From Micromonospora sp. CP22 (GTDB lineage Bacteria > Actinomycetota > Actinomycetes > Mycobacteriales > Micromonosporaceae), in the NCBI RefSeq assembly GCF_009712475.1, contig NZ_VCJO01000003.1, positions 308,906-372,905 of the forward strand: a stretch of 64,000 nucleotides of DNA, given 5' to 3'. This document shows, in pieces, positions 9,310 through 18,011 of the stretch (the first letter of the stretch is position 1; each line of letters begins with the position of its first letter). The notes beneath the pieces were generated by a model, which saw only the letters and a program-made list of their open reading frames with translations, searched no databases and was not told where the DNA came from. Both the position numbers and the translations under genes were made by a program.

Positions 9310-9813
9310 ATGGGCAGAACGACTCGGCGGGACGAAACGTCCTCGCTTCCCCGACGCACGGTGCTGCGAGCCGGCGCACTGTTGGCGGCCGGCGGGGCCG
9401 TCGCGCCGCTGACCGGTTGCGGTCTGTTCGACCGCGACGAACAACCGCCGCCGCCCGATCCGCTCGCTCCGCTGCTGGACGAGTCGCTGCGGCTGGCGGC
9501 GGGCCTGCGAGCCGCCGCCGTGATCCACCCCGACCTGGCCACCCGGCTGGTTCCGCTGGCCGAGTCACACGAGACACACGCCGCGGAGCTGGCTCGGCTG
9601 ACCGGTGTGGCGACCGCCTCGGCCACCCCCACGGCAGCCCCAACCGATCCGCCGTCGGCCGACCGGTCGACCGCGCTCGCCGCCCTGCGCCAGTCCGAGC
9701 GCGCCGGCCGGGAGGCGGCGATCGCGGCCTGCGCCGCAGCGCCCACCGAACGCGTCGCGCTGCTCGGCTCGATCGCCGCCGCCCGCGCCACCCACCTGGA
9801 GGCGCTGCGATGA
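9310..9813 (+). CDS. Tat-type lipoprotein, hypothetical
   Basis: A 167-aa secreted protein. The N-terminus has a twin arginine (LPRRTVLRAGALLAAGGAVA) followed by the lipobox LTGC, so it should be exported by Tat and lipidated on cysteine. The mature part is Ala-rich and helical with a SHETHAAEL segment, resembling half of a ferritin-like helical bundle. ATG at 9310 puts the signal near the N-terminus; ATG at 9286 is an alternative. Its TGA overlaps the next gene's ATG by 4 bp, and that gene encodes a DUF4439-like protein, so the two likely form a functional pair at the cell surface. Confidence 0.75.
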   Translation: MGRTTRRDETSSLPRRTVLRAGALLAAGGAVAPLTGCGLFDRDEQPPPPDPLAPLLDESLRLAAGLRAAAVIHPDLATRLVPLAESHETHAAELARLTGVATASATPTAAPTDPPSADRSTALAALRQSERAGREAAIAACAAAPTERVALLGSIAAARATHLEALR

Positions 9814-10244
9814 GCAGTGACCTGTCCGAGGCGCTCGCCGAGGTCCTCACCGCCGAGTACGCCGCGATCTGGGCCTACGGACCCATCGGGGTGCGACTCG
9901 ACGACGCCGAACGCAAGGCGGCGGTGGCTGCGGAGGCCGCCCACCGCGCCCGTCGGGACGCCCTGGTGGTGCAGCTGAGCGGTGACAATGGCAGCATTCC
10001 GCCGGATCGGGCCGGCTACGCGCTGCCGTTCCCGGTGACCGACCGGGCCAGCGCGCTGCGACTCGCCGTGCAGGTGGAGGAACGCACCGCGGCCTTCTGG
10101 CGGGCGGCGCTGCCGGTCAGCACGGGTGCCGACCGGGATCGCGCCCTGGCCGCCCTGGTGGAGTACGCGGTACGGGCGACCCGCTGGCGGCGCAGCGCCG
10201 GCATCACCCCGCTGACGGTGCCGTTCCCGGGTCGCCCCGCCTGA
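9810..10244 (+). CDS. DUF4439 ferritin-like domain protein
   Basis: A 144-aa all-helical protein beginning MSSDLSEALAEVLTAEYAAI. It resembles the DUF4439 ferritin-like four-helix bundle: AEYAAIWAYGPIGVRL, then AAHRARRDAL, then VEERTAAFWRAAL. It has no signal peptide. The start ATG overlaps the preceding lipoprotein's stop (ATGA). Metal ligands typical of active ferritins (ExxH pairs) are sparse, so iron oxidation is not supported. Family assignment is from pattern recognition. Confidence 0.75.
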   Translation: MSSDLSEALAEVLTAEYAAIWAYGPIGVRLDDAERKAAVAAEAAHRARRDALVVQLSGDNGSIPPDRAGYALPFPVTDRASALRLAVQVEERTAAFWRAALPVSTGADRDRALAALVEYAVRATRWRRSAGITPLTVPFPGRPA

Positions 10245-10278
10245 GCCGGGCAGGACGCGGGCGGGGCCGCCGTCCAGT

Positions 10279-10306
10279 TGCGGTCGACATACCAGGTATG
10301 CATACT
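10279..10306 (+). promoter_or_regulatory. probable autoregulatory operator/promoter of the PadR-ABC operon
   Basis: A 13-bp perfect palindrome CATACCAGGTATG (10288-10300) overlaps a 10-bp perfect palindrome GTATGCATAC (10296-10305). A TTGCGG hexamer (10279-10284) and CATACT (10301-10306) are spaced 16 bp as -35 and -10. The predicted start of transcription falls at or next to the ATG at 10314, implying a leaderless mRNA. PadR regulators typically bind such AT-rich dyads over their own promoters. Confidence 0.6.
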
Positions 10307-10313
10307 CCGGTCC

Positions 10314-10895
10314 ATGTCCATCCGCCACGGCCTGCTCGCCCTGCTCGAACGCGGGCAGATGTACGGCTACCAGCTCAGGGCCGCCTTCGAGGAGTCGACC
10401 GGCTCTACCTGGCCGCTGAACATCGGGCAGGTCTACACCACGCTGTCCCGCCTCGAACGGGACGGCCTGGTGAGATCGCTGCCGGAGAGCGCGGCCGGAC
10501 AGCGTCCGTACGAGATCACCGACGCCGGGCGGGCGGACCTGGCGCTCTGGTTCGCCACCCCGATCAGCCGGTCCGACCGTCCCCGGGACGAGTTGGCGAT
10601 CAAGCTGGCGCTCGCGTTGACCACCCCCGGCGTGGACGTCCGCGCGGTGGTGCAGACCCAGCGGACCAGCACCATGCGTACGTTGCAGGAGCTGACCCGG
10701 CTGAAGTACTCCAGCGACCGTCCGGAGGACCTGCCGTGGCGACTGGCCCTGGACGCCATGGTGTTCCATGCCGAGGCCGAGGTGCGCTGGCTCGACCACT
10801 GCGAGAGCAGCCTGGTACGCCACCGCCCCCCGGCCGCTGGCCCAGCGCCCCTCTCCGAGGCGGTGGGCCACAGCGGTGAGGAGGCACGACGGTGA
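10314..10895 (+). CDS. PadR-family transcriptional regulator
   Basis: A 193-aa dimeric winged-helix repressor. The start MSIRHGLLALLERGQMYGYQ is the typical PadR opening, with winged helix NIGQVYTTLSRLERDGLVRS, then a C-terminal helical dimerisation domain (Vir_C-like). ATG at 10314 is chosen over 10278 because the family N-terminus is SIRHGLLALL and the operator lies immediately upstream. The stop overlaps the GTG of the ABC ATPase by 4 bp, so regulator and transporter are co-expressed. This is a common arrangement for efflux operons derepressed by the transporter's substrate. Confidence 0.9.
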   Translation: MSIRHGLLALLERGQMYGYQLRAAFEESTGSTWPLNIGQVYTTLSRLERDGLVRSLPESAAGQRPYEITDAGRADLALWFATPISRSDRPRDELAIKLALALTTPGVDVRAVVQTQRTSTMRTLQELTRLKYSSDRPEDLPWRLALDAMVFHAEAEVRWLDHCESSLVRHRPPAAGPAPLSEAVGHSGEEARR

Positions 10896-11710
10896 CCACC
10901 GGAGGCGGGCGGACGCCGGCCACCCCCGACCCGAGGGCCACCTCCGACTCCGTCGCCGCCTCCGGCACCGTGGCCGCCGACCCGACCGGCGACACCGTGC
11001 TGGACCTGCGTGACGTACATCGCACCCACGGCAGCGGCCCGGCTGCGGTGCACGCCCTGCGCGGGGTGAGCCTGGCCGTACGCCCCGGCGAGCTGGTCGC
11101 CGTGATGGGCCCCTCCGGTTCCGGCAAGTCGACCCTGCTCACCCTGGCCGGTGGGCTGGACAGCCCGACCGCCGGTGAGGTGCACGTCGAGGGGCAGCCA
11201 CTGCACGCCCTGGACCGGCGTGGGCTGGCGCGGCTGCGCCGTCGTCGCATCGGGTACATCTTCCAGAACCTCAACCTCATCGGCAGCCTGACCGCGGTGG
11301 AGAACGTCGCACTTCCGCTCGAACTGGACGGCTCCCGGGTACGAGCGGCCCGCCGACTGGCGCTCGACGCGCTGACCGAGGTGGGTCTGTTGGAGCTGGC
11401 TGACCGCTTCCCGGACCAGCTCTCCGGTGGTCAGCAGCAGCGCGTCGCCATCGCGCGGGCGCTGGTCGGGCAGCGGCGTCTGGTGCTGGCCGACGAGCCG
11501 ACCGGGGCACTGGACTCGCAGACCGGAGAGGCGGTGCTGCGGCTGCTGCGCCGCCGGGTCGACGCCGGAGCCGCCGGCGTGCTGGTGACCCACGAGGCCC
11601 GCCACGCCGCCTGGGCGGACCGGGTGGTCTTCCTGCGCGACGGCGTGGCGGTCGACTCGACCGCCCCACTGGCCGGCGTGGAGGCCCTGCTCAGCGGAAG
11701 CGGCCGGTGA
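10892..11710 (+). CDS. ABC transporter ATP-binding protein (LolD/MacB type)
   Basis: A 272-aa cytoplasmic ATPase partner of the following permease. After a 35-residue disordered leader it shows Walker A GPSGSGKST, Q-loop FQNLNLIG, signature LSGGQQQRVAIARAL, Walker B LVLADEPTGALD and H-loop VTHEARHA, all intact. The DEPTGALD form marks the FtsE/LolD/MacB subfamily that pairs with FtsX-like permeases. GTG start overlaps the padR stop and its TGA overlaps the permease GTG, so all three genes are coupled. Confidence 0.93.
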   Translation: MTTGGGRTPATPDPRATSDSVAASGTVAADPTGDTVLDLRDVHRTHGSGPAAVHALRGVSLAVRPGELVAVMGPSGSGKSTLLTLAGGLDSPTAGEVHVEGQPLHALDRRGLARLRRRRIGYIFQNLNLIGSLTAVENVALPLELDGSRVRAARRLALDALTEVGLLELADRFPDQLSGGQQQRVAIARALVGQRRLVLADEPTGALDSQTGEAVLRLLRRRVDAGAAGVLVTHEARHAAWADRVVFLRDGVAVDSTAPLAGVEALLSGSGR

Positions 11711-14427
11711 GCGGATCACCCCGGTTGCTCAGCCGCGCCCGGCTGGCCGAGGCGATCGGATCGTGGCGGGCGGCGCTGCGCATCGCCCGACGCGAGGCAC
11801 GACGCGCCCGGGGGCGTACCGCCCTGGTGCTGGCGATGATCATCCTGCCGGTGTTGGCGTTGAGCTTCGTCTCGGTCAGCGTGGAGATGTCCCGGCTGAC
11901 CCCGAGCGAGGAACTGGATCGCCGACTCGGCAGCGCCGACGCGGAACTGCGGGTGGTCAGCCGCAGTTCGATCCAGCAGAGCGCCGACGGCACCGCCTGG
12001 ATCTCCCCTGGTGACGAGGACAAGATCCCCGCAGCGGTCACCGGGGAGTACGTCGCCGCGCTGCTGCCCGAGGGCAGCCACGTGCTGCCGGTGCGCCGTT
12101 GGGTGCCGTTCAGCGCCTGGCAGGGCGACCGGATCCGCGACGACATCGACGCCACCGTGATCGACCTGACCGATCCGCTCGGGCGCGACCTCGCCCGGAT
12201 CCACCGGGGCCGGGCACCGGCCGCCGCTGACGAGATCGCGGTGAACCTGGCCGCCCGCCGCAGCCTCGGTGTCGACCTCGGGGACCGCGTCGTCGCCGGG
12301 GACAGCCCGCGCAGCTGGACGGTGGTCGGCGTGGCCGAGCTACCCGAGCGGCTCTCCCCGATGGTCATCCTGCATCCCGCCGGGGCACCCACGCCGAACG
12401 GCAGCGACGAGGTGTTCCTGGCTGACCTGCCGGGCCCGGTCACCGACGACGTCTATCAGCGGCTCAACCAGCACGGCATCGTGGTCACGGCCCGGATGCC
12501 CGCGCCACCACCAGGGGCACCGCTCGACCAGTACGACCCGATGGTCGGCGGGACGTCGCTGGAGAACGTCAGCACCGGGGTGCTGGTGGGCGGGCTCGGC
12601 CTGCTTGAGGTGGTGCTGCTGGTCGGGCCGGCGTTCGCCGTCGGAGTACGCCGTCGGCGGCGGGAACTGGCGCTGGTGGCTGTCGCCGGGGGCGACGCCG
12701 CCCACCTGCGCCGAGTGGTACTCGCCGACGGCGTGGTGCTGGGCGGAGCCGGTGCCGTCATCGGAATCGCACTCGGCGTGGCGGCAGCCTGCGCCGGACG
12801 GCCGCTGGTCGAACAGTTCATCTTCCACGAACGGCTCGGCGGATACCGTGTCTGGCCCCCAGGGCTGATCGCGATCGCGCTGGTCGCACTGCTCGCCGGG
12901 GTCCTGGCCGCACTGGCACCGGCGTGGACGGCCGCCCGGCAGGACGTGGTGGCCGGACTCGCCGGACGGCGGACCCCGCCGACGCACCGGCGTCGGTGGC
13001 TCACCATCGGCATCGCGTTGGCCGCCGGTGGGACGGTCGTGGCCGCGATCGGCGCGGTCGTCACCTCGCAGTCGGTCATCCTCGCCGGGCTGGTTCTGGG
13101 CGAGTTGGGGCTGGTGTTCGCCACCCCGACACTGGTGGGCCTGCTGGCCCGGCTCGGCCGGTTCCTCCCGCTGGTCCCCCGGATCGCGGTACGCGACGCC
13201 AGCCGCAACCGGGCGTCGGCCGCACCGGCCATCTCCGCCGTGATGGCCGCGGTCGCCGGCAGTGTCGCCCTCGGTCTCTTCCTGGCCAGCGACGAGGTCC
13301 GCACCGAGCAGCGGAACCGGGCGTTCCTGCCGGAACACACCGTGCTGGTCACCTACAGCGGCGAAATCGCGTCGGACAATGCCCGCGAGCAGATCAGCGG
13401 CTTGGCGCGGGAACTGCTCGGCACCGACACCATCGCCCCGCTGGTGTCAGCGGGCTGTGCGCCGGATTTCGACAGCTGCATGATCACCGCGACCATGCCG
13501 CCGGAGCGACTCTGCCCCTGGCGGCCGTACCAACCGCTCAGTGAGGGCGACCAACAGCGGGCCCGCGCCGACCCCCGCTGCCAGTACCGCGACGACACCC
13601 TCGACGGTCCGTACCTGCGGGTCGCGGTGGACGACGGCACAGCGCTGGGGCTGCTCACCGGGGTCGCGCCGGACGATGTCGCCGCTGGCACCGCCACGCT
13701 GCGTTCCGGTGGCGCGGTGATCACCGACGACCGTTTCCTGCGGGACGGGCGACTGGATCTCCGCGTCGAGCACGGCGACGAGACTCGGTCGACGGATACC
13801 GCCACGGTGCCCGGACACGCGTTGCACACCGGCCTCGGTGAGCAGTGGCTGGTGCTCTCCCCCGCCGCCGCCGACCGACTCGGGCTGGTGGCCCGGCAGA
13901 TCGGCTGGGCGCTGAACGCCGAGAAACCGCCGGGCCAGCGACAGCATGATGATCTTGCAGCCGCCCTGCGCCCGCTCGCCCCTGCCGGAGTCAGCGTGGA
14001 GTGGAACCGGAGCCACAACAACACCCGGCCGCTGCTGCTGTTGCTGGCCGGGGTCGCGGCCGTCGTCACCATCGGCGCCGCCGCCATCGCCACCGGCCTG
14101 GCCGCCGCTGAGGCCCGCACCGACCTGTCCACCCTGGGCGCGGTCGGCGCCAGCCCACGCGTACGTCGACTGCTCTCGCTCTGCCAGGCGGGCTTGATCA
14201 CGGTGCTCGGCTCGGCGCTGGGCATCGTCGCCGGACTCGCCTCGGCCCTGGTCGTGATGGCCTTCACCAACCAGCGGTACGCCGACCAGTGGCCGATCGA
14301 ACCGCCATACCCGCTGGTCATGCCCTGGCCCACCCTCGGGGTGCTGGCCGCCGTGCCACTGGTGGCGATGCTCGGCGCGGCGCTGTTCACCCGCTCCCGG
14401 CTACCCGTGGAACGCCGCCTGGACTGA
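11707..14427 (+). CDS. FtsX-family ABC transporter permease
   Basis: A 906-aa membrane protein. One N-terminal helix (ALVLAMIILPVLALSFVSVS) is followed by an extracytoplasmic domain, a first FtsX block (about residues 295-405), a central helix pair (LTIGIALAAGGTVVAAIGAV) and a second extracytoplasmic domain. That domain contains paired cysteines (SAGCAPDFDSC, RLCPW, RCQY). A second FtsX block ends RSRLPVERRLD. It is probably a mechanotransmission-type or exporter permease for a lipid, peptide or antibiotic; substrate unknown. GTG start overlaps the ATPase gene by 4 bp. Confidence 0.9.
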   Translation: MSGSPRLLSRARLAEAIGSWRAALRIARREARRARGRTALVLAMIILPVLALSFVSVSVEMSRLTPSEELDRRLGSADAELRVVSRSSIQQSADGTAWISPGDEDKIPAAVTGEYVAALLPEGSHVLPVRRWVPFSAWQGDRIRDDIDATVIDLTDPLGRDLARIHRGRAPAAADEIAVNLAARRSLGVDLGDRVVAGDSPRSWTVVGVAELPERLSPMVILHPAGAPTPNGSDEVFLADLPGPVTDDVYQRLNQHGIVVTARMPAPPPGAPLDQYDPMVGGTSLENVSTGVLVGGLGLLEVVLLVGPAFAVGVRRRRRELALVAVAGGDAAHLRRVVLADGVVLGGAGAVIGIALGVAAACAGRPLVEQFIFHERLGGYRVWPPGLIAIALVALLAGVLAALAPAWTAARQDVVAGLAGRRTPPTHRRRWLTIGIALAAGGTVVAAIGAVVTSQSVILAGLVLGELGLVFATPTLVGLLARLGRFLPLVPRIAVRDASRNRASAAPAISAVMAAVAGSVALGLFLASDEVRTEQRNRAFLPEHTVLVTYSGEIASDNAREQISGLARELLGTDTIAPLVSAGCAPDFDSCMITATMPPERLCPWRPYQPLSEGDQQRARADPRCQYRDDTLDGPYLRVAVDDGTALGLLTGVAPDDVAAGTATLRSGGAVITDDRFLRDGRLDLRVEHGDETRSTDTATVPGHALHTGLGEQWLVLSPAAADRLGLVARQIGWALNAEKPPGQRQHDDLAAALRPLAPAGVSVEWNRSHNNTRPLLLLLAGVAAVVTIGAAAIATGLAAAEARTDLSTLGAVGASPRVRRLLSLCQAGLITVLGSALGIVAGLASALVVMAFTNQRYADQWPIEPPYPLVMPWPTLGVLAAVPLVAMLGAALFTRSRLPVERRLD

Positions 14428-14433
14428 ACGGCT

Positions 14434-14507
14434 GATCAGACCGGGCCGGCCGCGTTCGCGGCTGATCAGACCGGGCCGGCCGCGTTCGCGGCTGATCAGA
14501 CAGTGTC
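14434..14507. repeat. 30-bp tandem direct repeat, about 2.4 copies
   Basis: The unit GGCTGATCAGACCGGGCCGG continued by CCGCGTTCGC occurs twice perfectly from 14434. It is followed by a partial third copy (GGCTGATCAGACAG). Each unit contains the TGATCA palindrome and a GGGCCGGCC core. It fills the gap between the ABC permease stop and the next gene. Confidence 0.9.
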
Positions 14508-14538
14508 GGAGCGCGGGTCGCGACGGCAGACTGGGCGA

Positions 14539-15048
14539 ATGTCCGTGCTGGGAAGCGTCACTCGCCGGGTCGGTAGGTATCGCTGGTTCGCCGCCACCGT
14601 CCGGCTGCTGGTACCCGTCGACCGGGCCGTCGGGCGACTCACCCGAGGCCGGGTGGTGGCCCTGGGGCTCGTACCGTCCCTGGTGATCACCACCACCGGC
14701 CGCAAGTCCGGCCGACCACGCAGCAACCCGCTGCTCTACGTGCCCGACGGGGACGGCTACGTGGTGGTCGGATCGAACTGGGGCCAGGCCCACCAACCCG
14801 CGTGGTCGCTGAACCTGCTCGCCGATCCACGGGCCGAAGTGGACGTCAAGGGGCACCGGATCCCGGTACGCGCCGAGGTCGCCACCGGGGCCGAACGCGA
14901 CCGACTGTGGCGGCTGCTGGTCGACGAGTGGCCGGCCTACGAGGCGTACGTGGCGCGGGCCGGTGGCCGGGAGATCCGCATCTTCCGGCTGGTCCCCGAC
15001 GAGGGCCGCGGCACCGACGACCCGAACGGCTCCGACCAGCCGCGCTGA
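14539..15048 (+). CDS. deazaflavin (F420)-dependent nitroreductase-family protein
   Basis: A 169-aa split-barrel flavin/F420-binding protein of the DUF385/Ddn family. The core TTTGRKSGRPRSNPLLYVPD followed by GYVVVGSNWGQAHQPAWSLN is the cofactor-binding signature, and ends with EIRIFRLVP. Family members use reduced F420 or bind other cofactors to reduce diverse substrates. ATG at 14539 puts the start just before the family N-terminus; an upstream ATG at 14503 would run into the tandem repeat. No strong ribosome-binding site. A paralogue is at 25577-25984. Confidence 0.85.
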   Translation: MSVLGSVTRRVGRYRWFAATVRLLVPVDRAVGRLTRGRVVALGLVPSLVITTTGRKSGRPRSNPLLYVPDGDGYVVVGSNWGQAHQPAWSLNLLADPRAEVDVKGHRIPVRAEVATGAERDRLWRLLVDEWPAYEAYVARAGGREIRIFRLVPDEGRGTDDPNGSDQPR

Positions 15049-15208
15049 GGGGAGGCGCCCGGGACCGGGGCCGTTTCGCGGCGCGGACGGCCTGCCCACC
15101 CTCGCCATGCCCCGGCCTCGGCTCGACCGAGATGCCGGAGCCACACGTTAGGGTGTGCGGTGACCGGGCCGTCGCTGTCGGCGACGGTGTGGGTGGCGCG
15201 ATCGCGGG

Positions 15209-15937
15209 GTGGTCGGCGTGGACGGTCTCCAGGAGCACCGGGACGATCCCCGGTGGGACATGGCCGAACGGGTCTCGGCAGCCGTCTGTCGGCGGTTCCC
15301 GGCCGACGTACTCGCGGTCGCGGTCCACGGTCCGTTGGCGCACGGCGACGACGACGGCGGTGGCGTCGGCGAGGTCGGGCTGCTGGTCGTGACGTACCGT
15401 CCCGGCACCGGGCCACCGGCGACGACCCGCCGGGTCGACGGGGTGCTGGTCGACCTGACCGTCGTCGCCGCCGAGGAGCGCCTGCGCCAGGCCCGGCGAC
15501 TGACCAGTCGATGGCCGCTGACCGCCGACCGCTACGTCACCACGCGCGCCCTGCACGACCCCACCGGCTGGTTGCCCACCCTGCGCGACGAGCACCTCGG
15601 CCGGTTGGCCCGCGCCCGACCGACCGAGTTCACCTCGGCCGCCCGACGGGCCTGGTATCGGGGCAGTGCCGCACACGCCAGGGCCGCCCGGCTCGCCGAG
15701 TGGTACGAGACCGACCAGGCCCTGCTGATGCTCGGCGAGGCCCGCCTCGGCGCGGCCACGGTCAGCGGACTGCTCAGCCGCACCTACTTCCGGGATCCCG
15801 GCGACGCGGTGCGGCGCACCGGGCTGGCCGGGGCGGACATGACCGAGGTGGGTGCCGTGCTGGCCCGCCAGTCGGCGGAACTGACCGCCCGGGGCTGCCC
15901 CGTCGACGGCACCGTCGACGACCTGCTCAACGGCTGA
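15209..15937 (+). CDS. hypothetical protein, possible nucleotidyltransferase-fold
   Basis: A 242-aa cytoplasmic protein (GTG start; ATG at 15260 is an alternative). Residues about 38-65 (VAVHGPLAHGDDDGGGVGEV followed by GLLVV) resemble the G-S-x-A-x-G-D...D-(L/V) motif of DNA-polymerase-beta-like nucleotidyltransferases, but the residues are not an exact match. The C-terminal half is helical and resembles a HEPN/kanamycin-nucleotidyltransferase-type helical domain. It is convergent with the VIT gene. Function uncertain. Confidence 0.6.
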   Translation: MVGVDGLQEHRDDPRWDMAERVSAAVCRRFPADVLAVAVHGPLAHGDDDGGGVGEVGLLVVTYRPGTGPPATTRRVDGVLVDLTVVAAEERLRQARRLTSRWPLTADRYVTTRALHDPTGWLPTLRDEHLGRLARARPTEFTSAARRAWYRGSAAHARAARLAEWYETDQALLMLGEARLGAATVSGLLSRTYFRDPGDAVRRTGLAGADMTEVGAVLARQSAELTARGCPVDGTVDDLLNG

Positions 15938-15967
15938 CCCAGCCGGCGGGAACGAGGGCCCGACAGC

Positions 15968-16684
15968 TCAGCCGAGGCCGCCCTGCACCCCGATCAGCGT
16001 GCCGATCAGGTATGTCGCCACCGCGGCGGCACCACCGAGCAGCAGTTGGCGCAGCCCGCCGGACCACCACCGGCGGCTGGTGAACCGGGAGACGACCGCA
16101 CCGGCGACGAAGAGGCCGAGCCCGCCGACCGCCAGGGCGAGCACCAGGCTGGTCGCGCCGAACAGGTACGGCAGCAGCGGCACCAGCGCCCCGACCGAGA
16201 AGCAGAGGAACGACGAGAGCGCCGCCTTCCACGGATCGGGTTGTTCGTCCGGGTTGACGCCCAACTCCTCCTGCACGTGCATGCGCAGGGCCTGCTCCGG
16301 GTTGTCGCGTACCGCCTCGGCGACCTGGACGGCGAGATCCTCCGGCAGGCCCCTCGCGACCCACATCGCGGCGAGCTCCTGGGCCTCGGCCTCCGGGTGG
16401 CGCTCCAGTTCCTGCCGTTCCTTGGCCACCTCGGCGGCGATCTGCTCGTTGGCGGACCGCACGCTCGTGTACTCACCGAGCGCCATCGAGATGGCACCGG
16501 CGACCAGCCCGGCGGTGCCGGTGAGCACGATGGTGTGCGGCGAGACGCCACCGCCGCCCACACCGGCGATCAGGGCGATGTTGGTCACCAGGCCGTCCAT
16601 CGCACCGAACACCGCCGGGCGCAGCCAGCCGCCGGACACGTCGGCGTGGTGGTGCTCGTGCAACGCCGCCGGGGTCTCGGTCAC
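15968..16684 (-). CDS. VIT1/CCC1-family transporter
   Basis: A 238-aa membrane protein related to vacuolar iron transporter and Ccc1 proteins that move Fe2+/Mn2+. It opens [20 protein letters not shown], then the first conserved helix [19 protein letters not shown] and [17 protein letters not shown] cytoplasmic acidic helical metal-binding region ([20 protein letters not shown]) and three C-terminal helices follow. The His-rich start may bind metal. Its GTG overlaps the map stop by 4 bp (GTGA). Confidence 0.9.
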   Translation of the reverse strand: MTETPAALHEHHHADVSGGWLRPAVFGAMDGLVTNIALIAGVGGGGVSPHTIVLTGTAGLVAGAISMALGEYTSVRSANEQIAAEVAKERQELERHPEAEAQELAAMWVARGLPEDLAVQVAEAVRDNPEQALRMHVQEELGVNPDEQPDPWKAALSSFLCFSVGALVPLLPYLFGATSLVLALAVGGLGLFVAGAVVSRFTSRRWWSGGLRQLLLGGAAAVATYLIGTLIGVQGGLG

Positions 16685-17538
16685 GGCAGCGTCAGGATCT
16701 CGTGGCCGTCCTCGGTCACCAGGACGGTGTGTTCGAACTGGGCGGTCCACTTCCGGTCCTTGGTGACCACCGTCCAGCCGTCGTCCCACAGGTCGTACTG
16801 GTGGGTGCCGAGCGTGATCATCGGCTCGATGGTGAAGGTCATCCCCGGCTCCATCACGTCGGTGGGGCGCGGGCTGTCGTAGTGCGGCACGTAGAGCCCG
16901 CTGTGGAACGCCTCGCCGATCCCGTGCCCGGTGAAGTCGCGGACCACGCCGTAGCCGAAACGCTTCGCGTACGACTCGATGACCCGGCCGATGACGTTGA
17001 TCTGCCGGCCCGGGGCGACCGCCCGGATCCCCCGCATCATCGCCTCGTGGGTCCGCTCGACCAGGAGCCGGTTCTCCTCGCTGACCGCACCGACGCAGAA
17101 GGTGGCGTCCGTGTCGCCGTGCACCCCACCGATGTACGCGGTGACGTCGACGTTGATGATGTCGCCGTCGACCAGCGTGGTCGAGTCGGGGATGCCGTGG
17201 CAGATCACCTCGTTCAGGCTGGTGCAACAGGACTTCGGGAAGCCCCGGTAACCGAGGGTCGACGGATAGGCCCCGTTGTCGATGAGGAAGTCGTGCACCA
17301 CCCGGTCGATCTCGTCGGTGGTCACGCCGGGCTTGCAGTGCTCTCCCGCCAGTTGCACCGCCTGGGCGGCGATCCGCCCGGCCAGACGCATCTTCTCGAT
17401 GGTCTCCGGTGTCTGCACGTGCGACCCCTGCCAGGGTCGGGGAGCCTTCTTCCCGACGTACTCCGGTCGGACGATGTGGGCGGGCACCGGCCGCCACGGG
17501 GAAAGCGTGCCGGGGGTCAGCGGCGCACGGACGGTCAT
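16681..17538 (-). CDS. map: type I methionine aminopeptidase
   Basis: A 285-aa dinuclear metal enzyme that removes the initiator Met from nascent proteins. It has an N-terminal proline-rich extension with [20 protein letters not shown] typical of actinobacterial type 1c enzymes. Metal ligands are within [20 protein letters not shown] (Asp pair), GHGIGEAFH (His), TIEPMIT (Glu) and AQFEHTVLV (Glu). The position near the glutamine synthetase-like operon resembles the M. tuberculosis mapB neighbourhood as I remember it. Confidence 0.95.
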   Translation of the reverse strand: MTVRAPLTPGTLSPWRPVPAHIVRPEYVGKKAPRPWQGSHVQTPETIEKMRLAGRIAAQAVQLAGEHCKPGVTTDEIDRVVHDFLIDNGAYPSTLGYRGFPKSCCTSLNEVICHGIPDSTTLVDGDIINVDVTAYIGGVHGDTDATFCVGAVSEENRLLVERTHEAMMRGIRAVAPGRQINVIGRVIESYAKRFGYGVVRDFTGHGIGEAFHSGLYVPHYDSPRPTDVMEPGMTFTIEPMITLGTHQYDLWDDGWTVVTKDRKWTAQFEHTVLVTEDGHEILTLP

Positions 17539-17632
17539 GACGCAAGCCTATCGCCGCCCGGCCAAGGTCCCCCAACACCGTCCGTCACGGGTGGTTGTTG
17601 CCCCACCAGAGGCACTGTGTCAAGGTGTCTGC

Positions 17633-17947
17633 GTGGATCAAGGGGGCGCACCTCCCATCTTCTCCGCCAGAGCGGAAACCGATGGTGACCACCTCAGCGT
17701 GGTGGTGACCGGCGAGGTCGACATGGCGACCGCCGACACCATGCTCCAGACCGTACTGCGCGAGCCGGCCGGCCAGGTGACACTCGACCTGCGTGAGGTC
17801 ACCTTCTTCGATTCGGCGGCCATCCACGCGCTGGTCCGGCTGGCCGGCCGCTATCCGGAAGGGCTGACGGTGCTGCCGTCCCGGCAGGTCAGTCGAGTCC
17901 TGGAGATCGCCGGTCTGGCGAGCCAGCCGTGGCTGCATCCGGCTTGA
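17633..17947 (+). CDS. STAS-domain anti-anti-sigma factor
   Basis: A 104-aa single-domain SpoIIAA/RsbV-like protein. The STAS core VVVTGEVDMATADTM and the phosphorylatable-serine motif LDLREVTFFDSAAIHALVRL are present (serine in FFDSAA). Such proteins bind anti-sigma kinases when dephosphorylated. It is convergent with a large protein that contains both a SpoIIE phosphatase and an RsbW-like ATPase, a plausible partner. GTG at 17633 is the start nearest the domain; no clear ribosome-binding site. Confidence 0.85.
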   Translation: MDQGGAPPIFSARAETDGDHLSVVVTGEVDMATADTMLQTVLREPAGQVTLDLREVTFFDSAAIHALVRLAGRYPEGLTVLPSRQVSRVLEIAGLASQPWLHPA

Positions 17948-18011
17948 TCCGCACCCAGTGGGCTCGCCTCGCCGCGGGTTCGCCACCACGACGGCGGCCG
18001 GCGAGCGCTCG

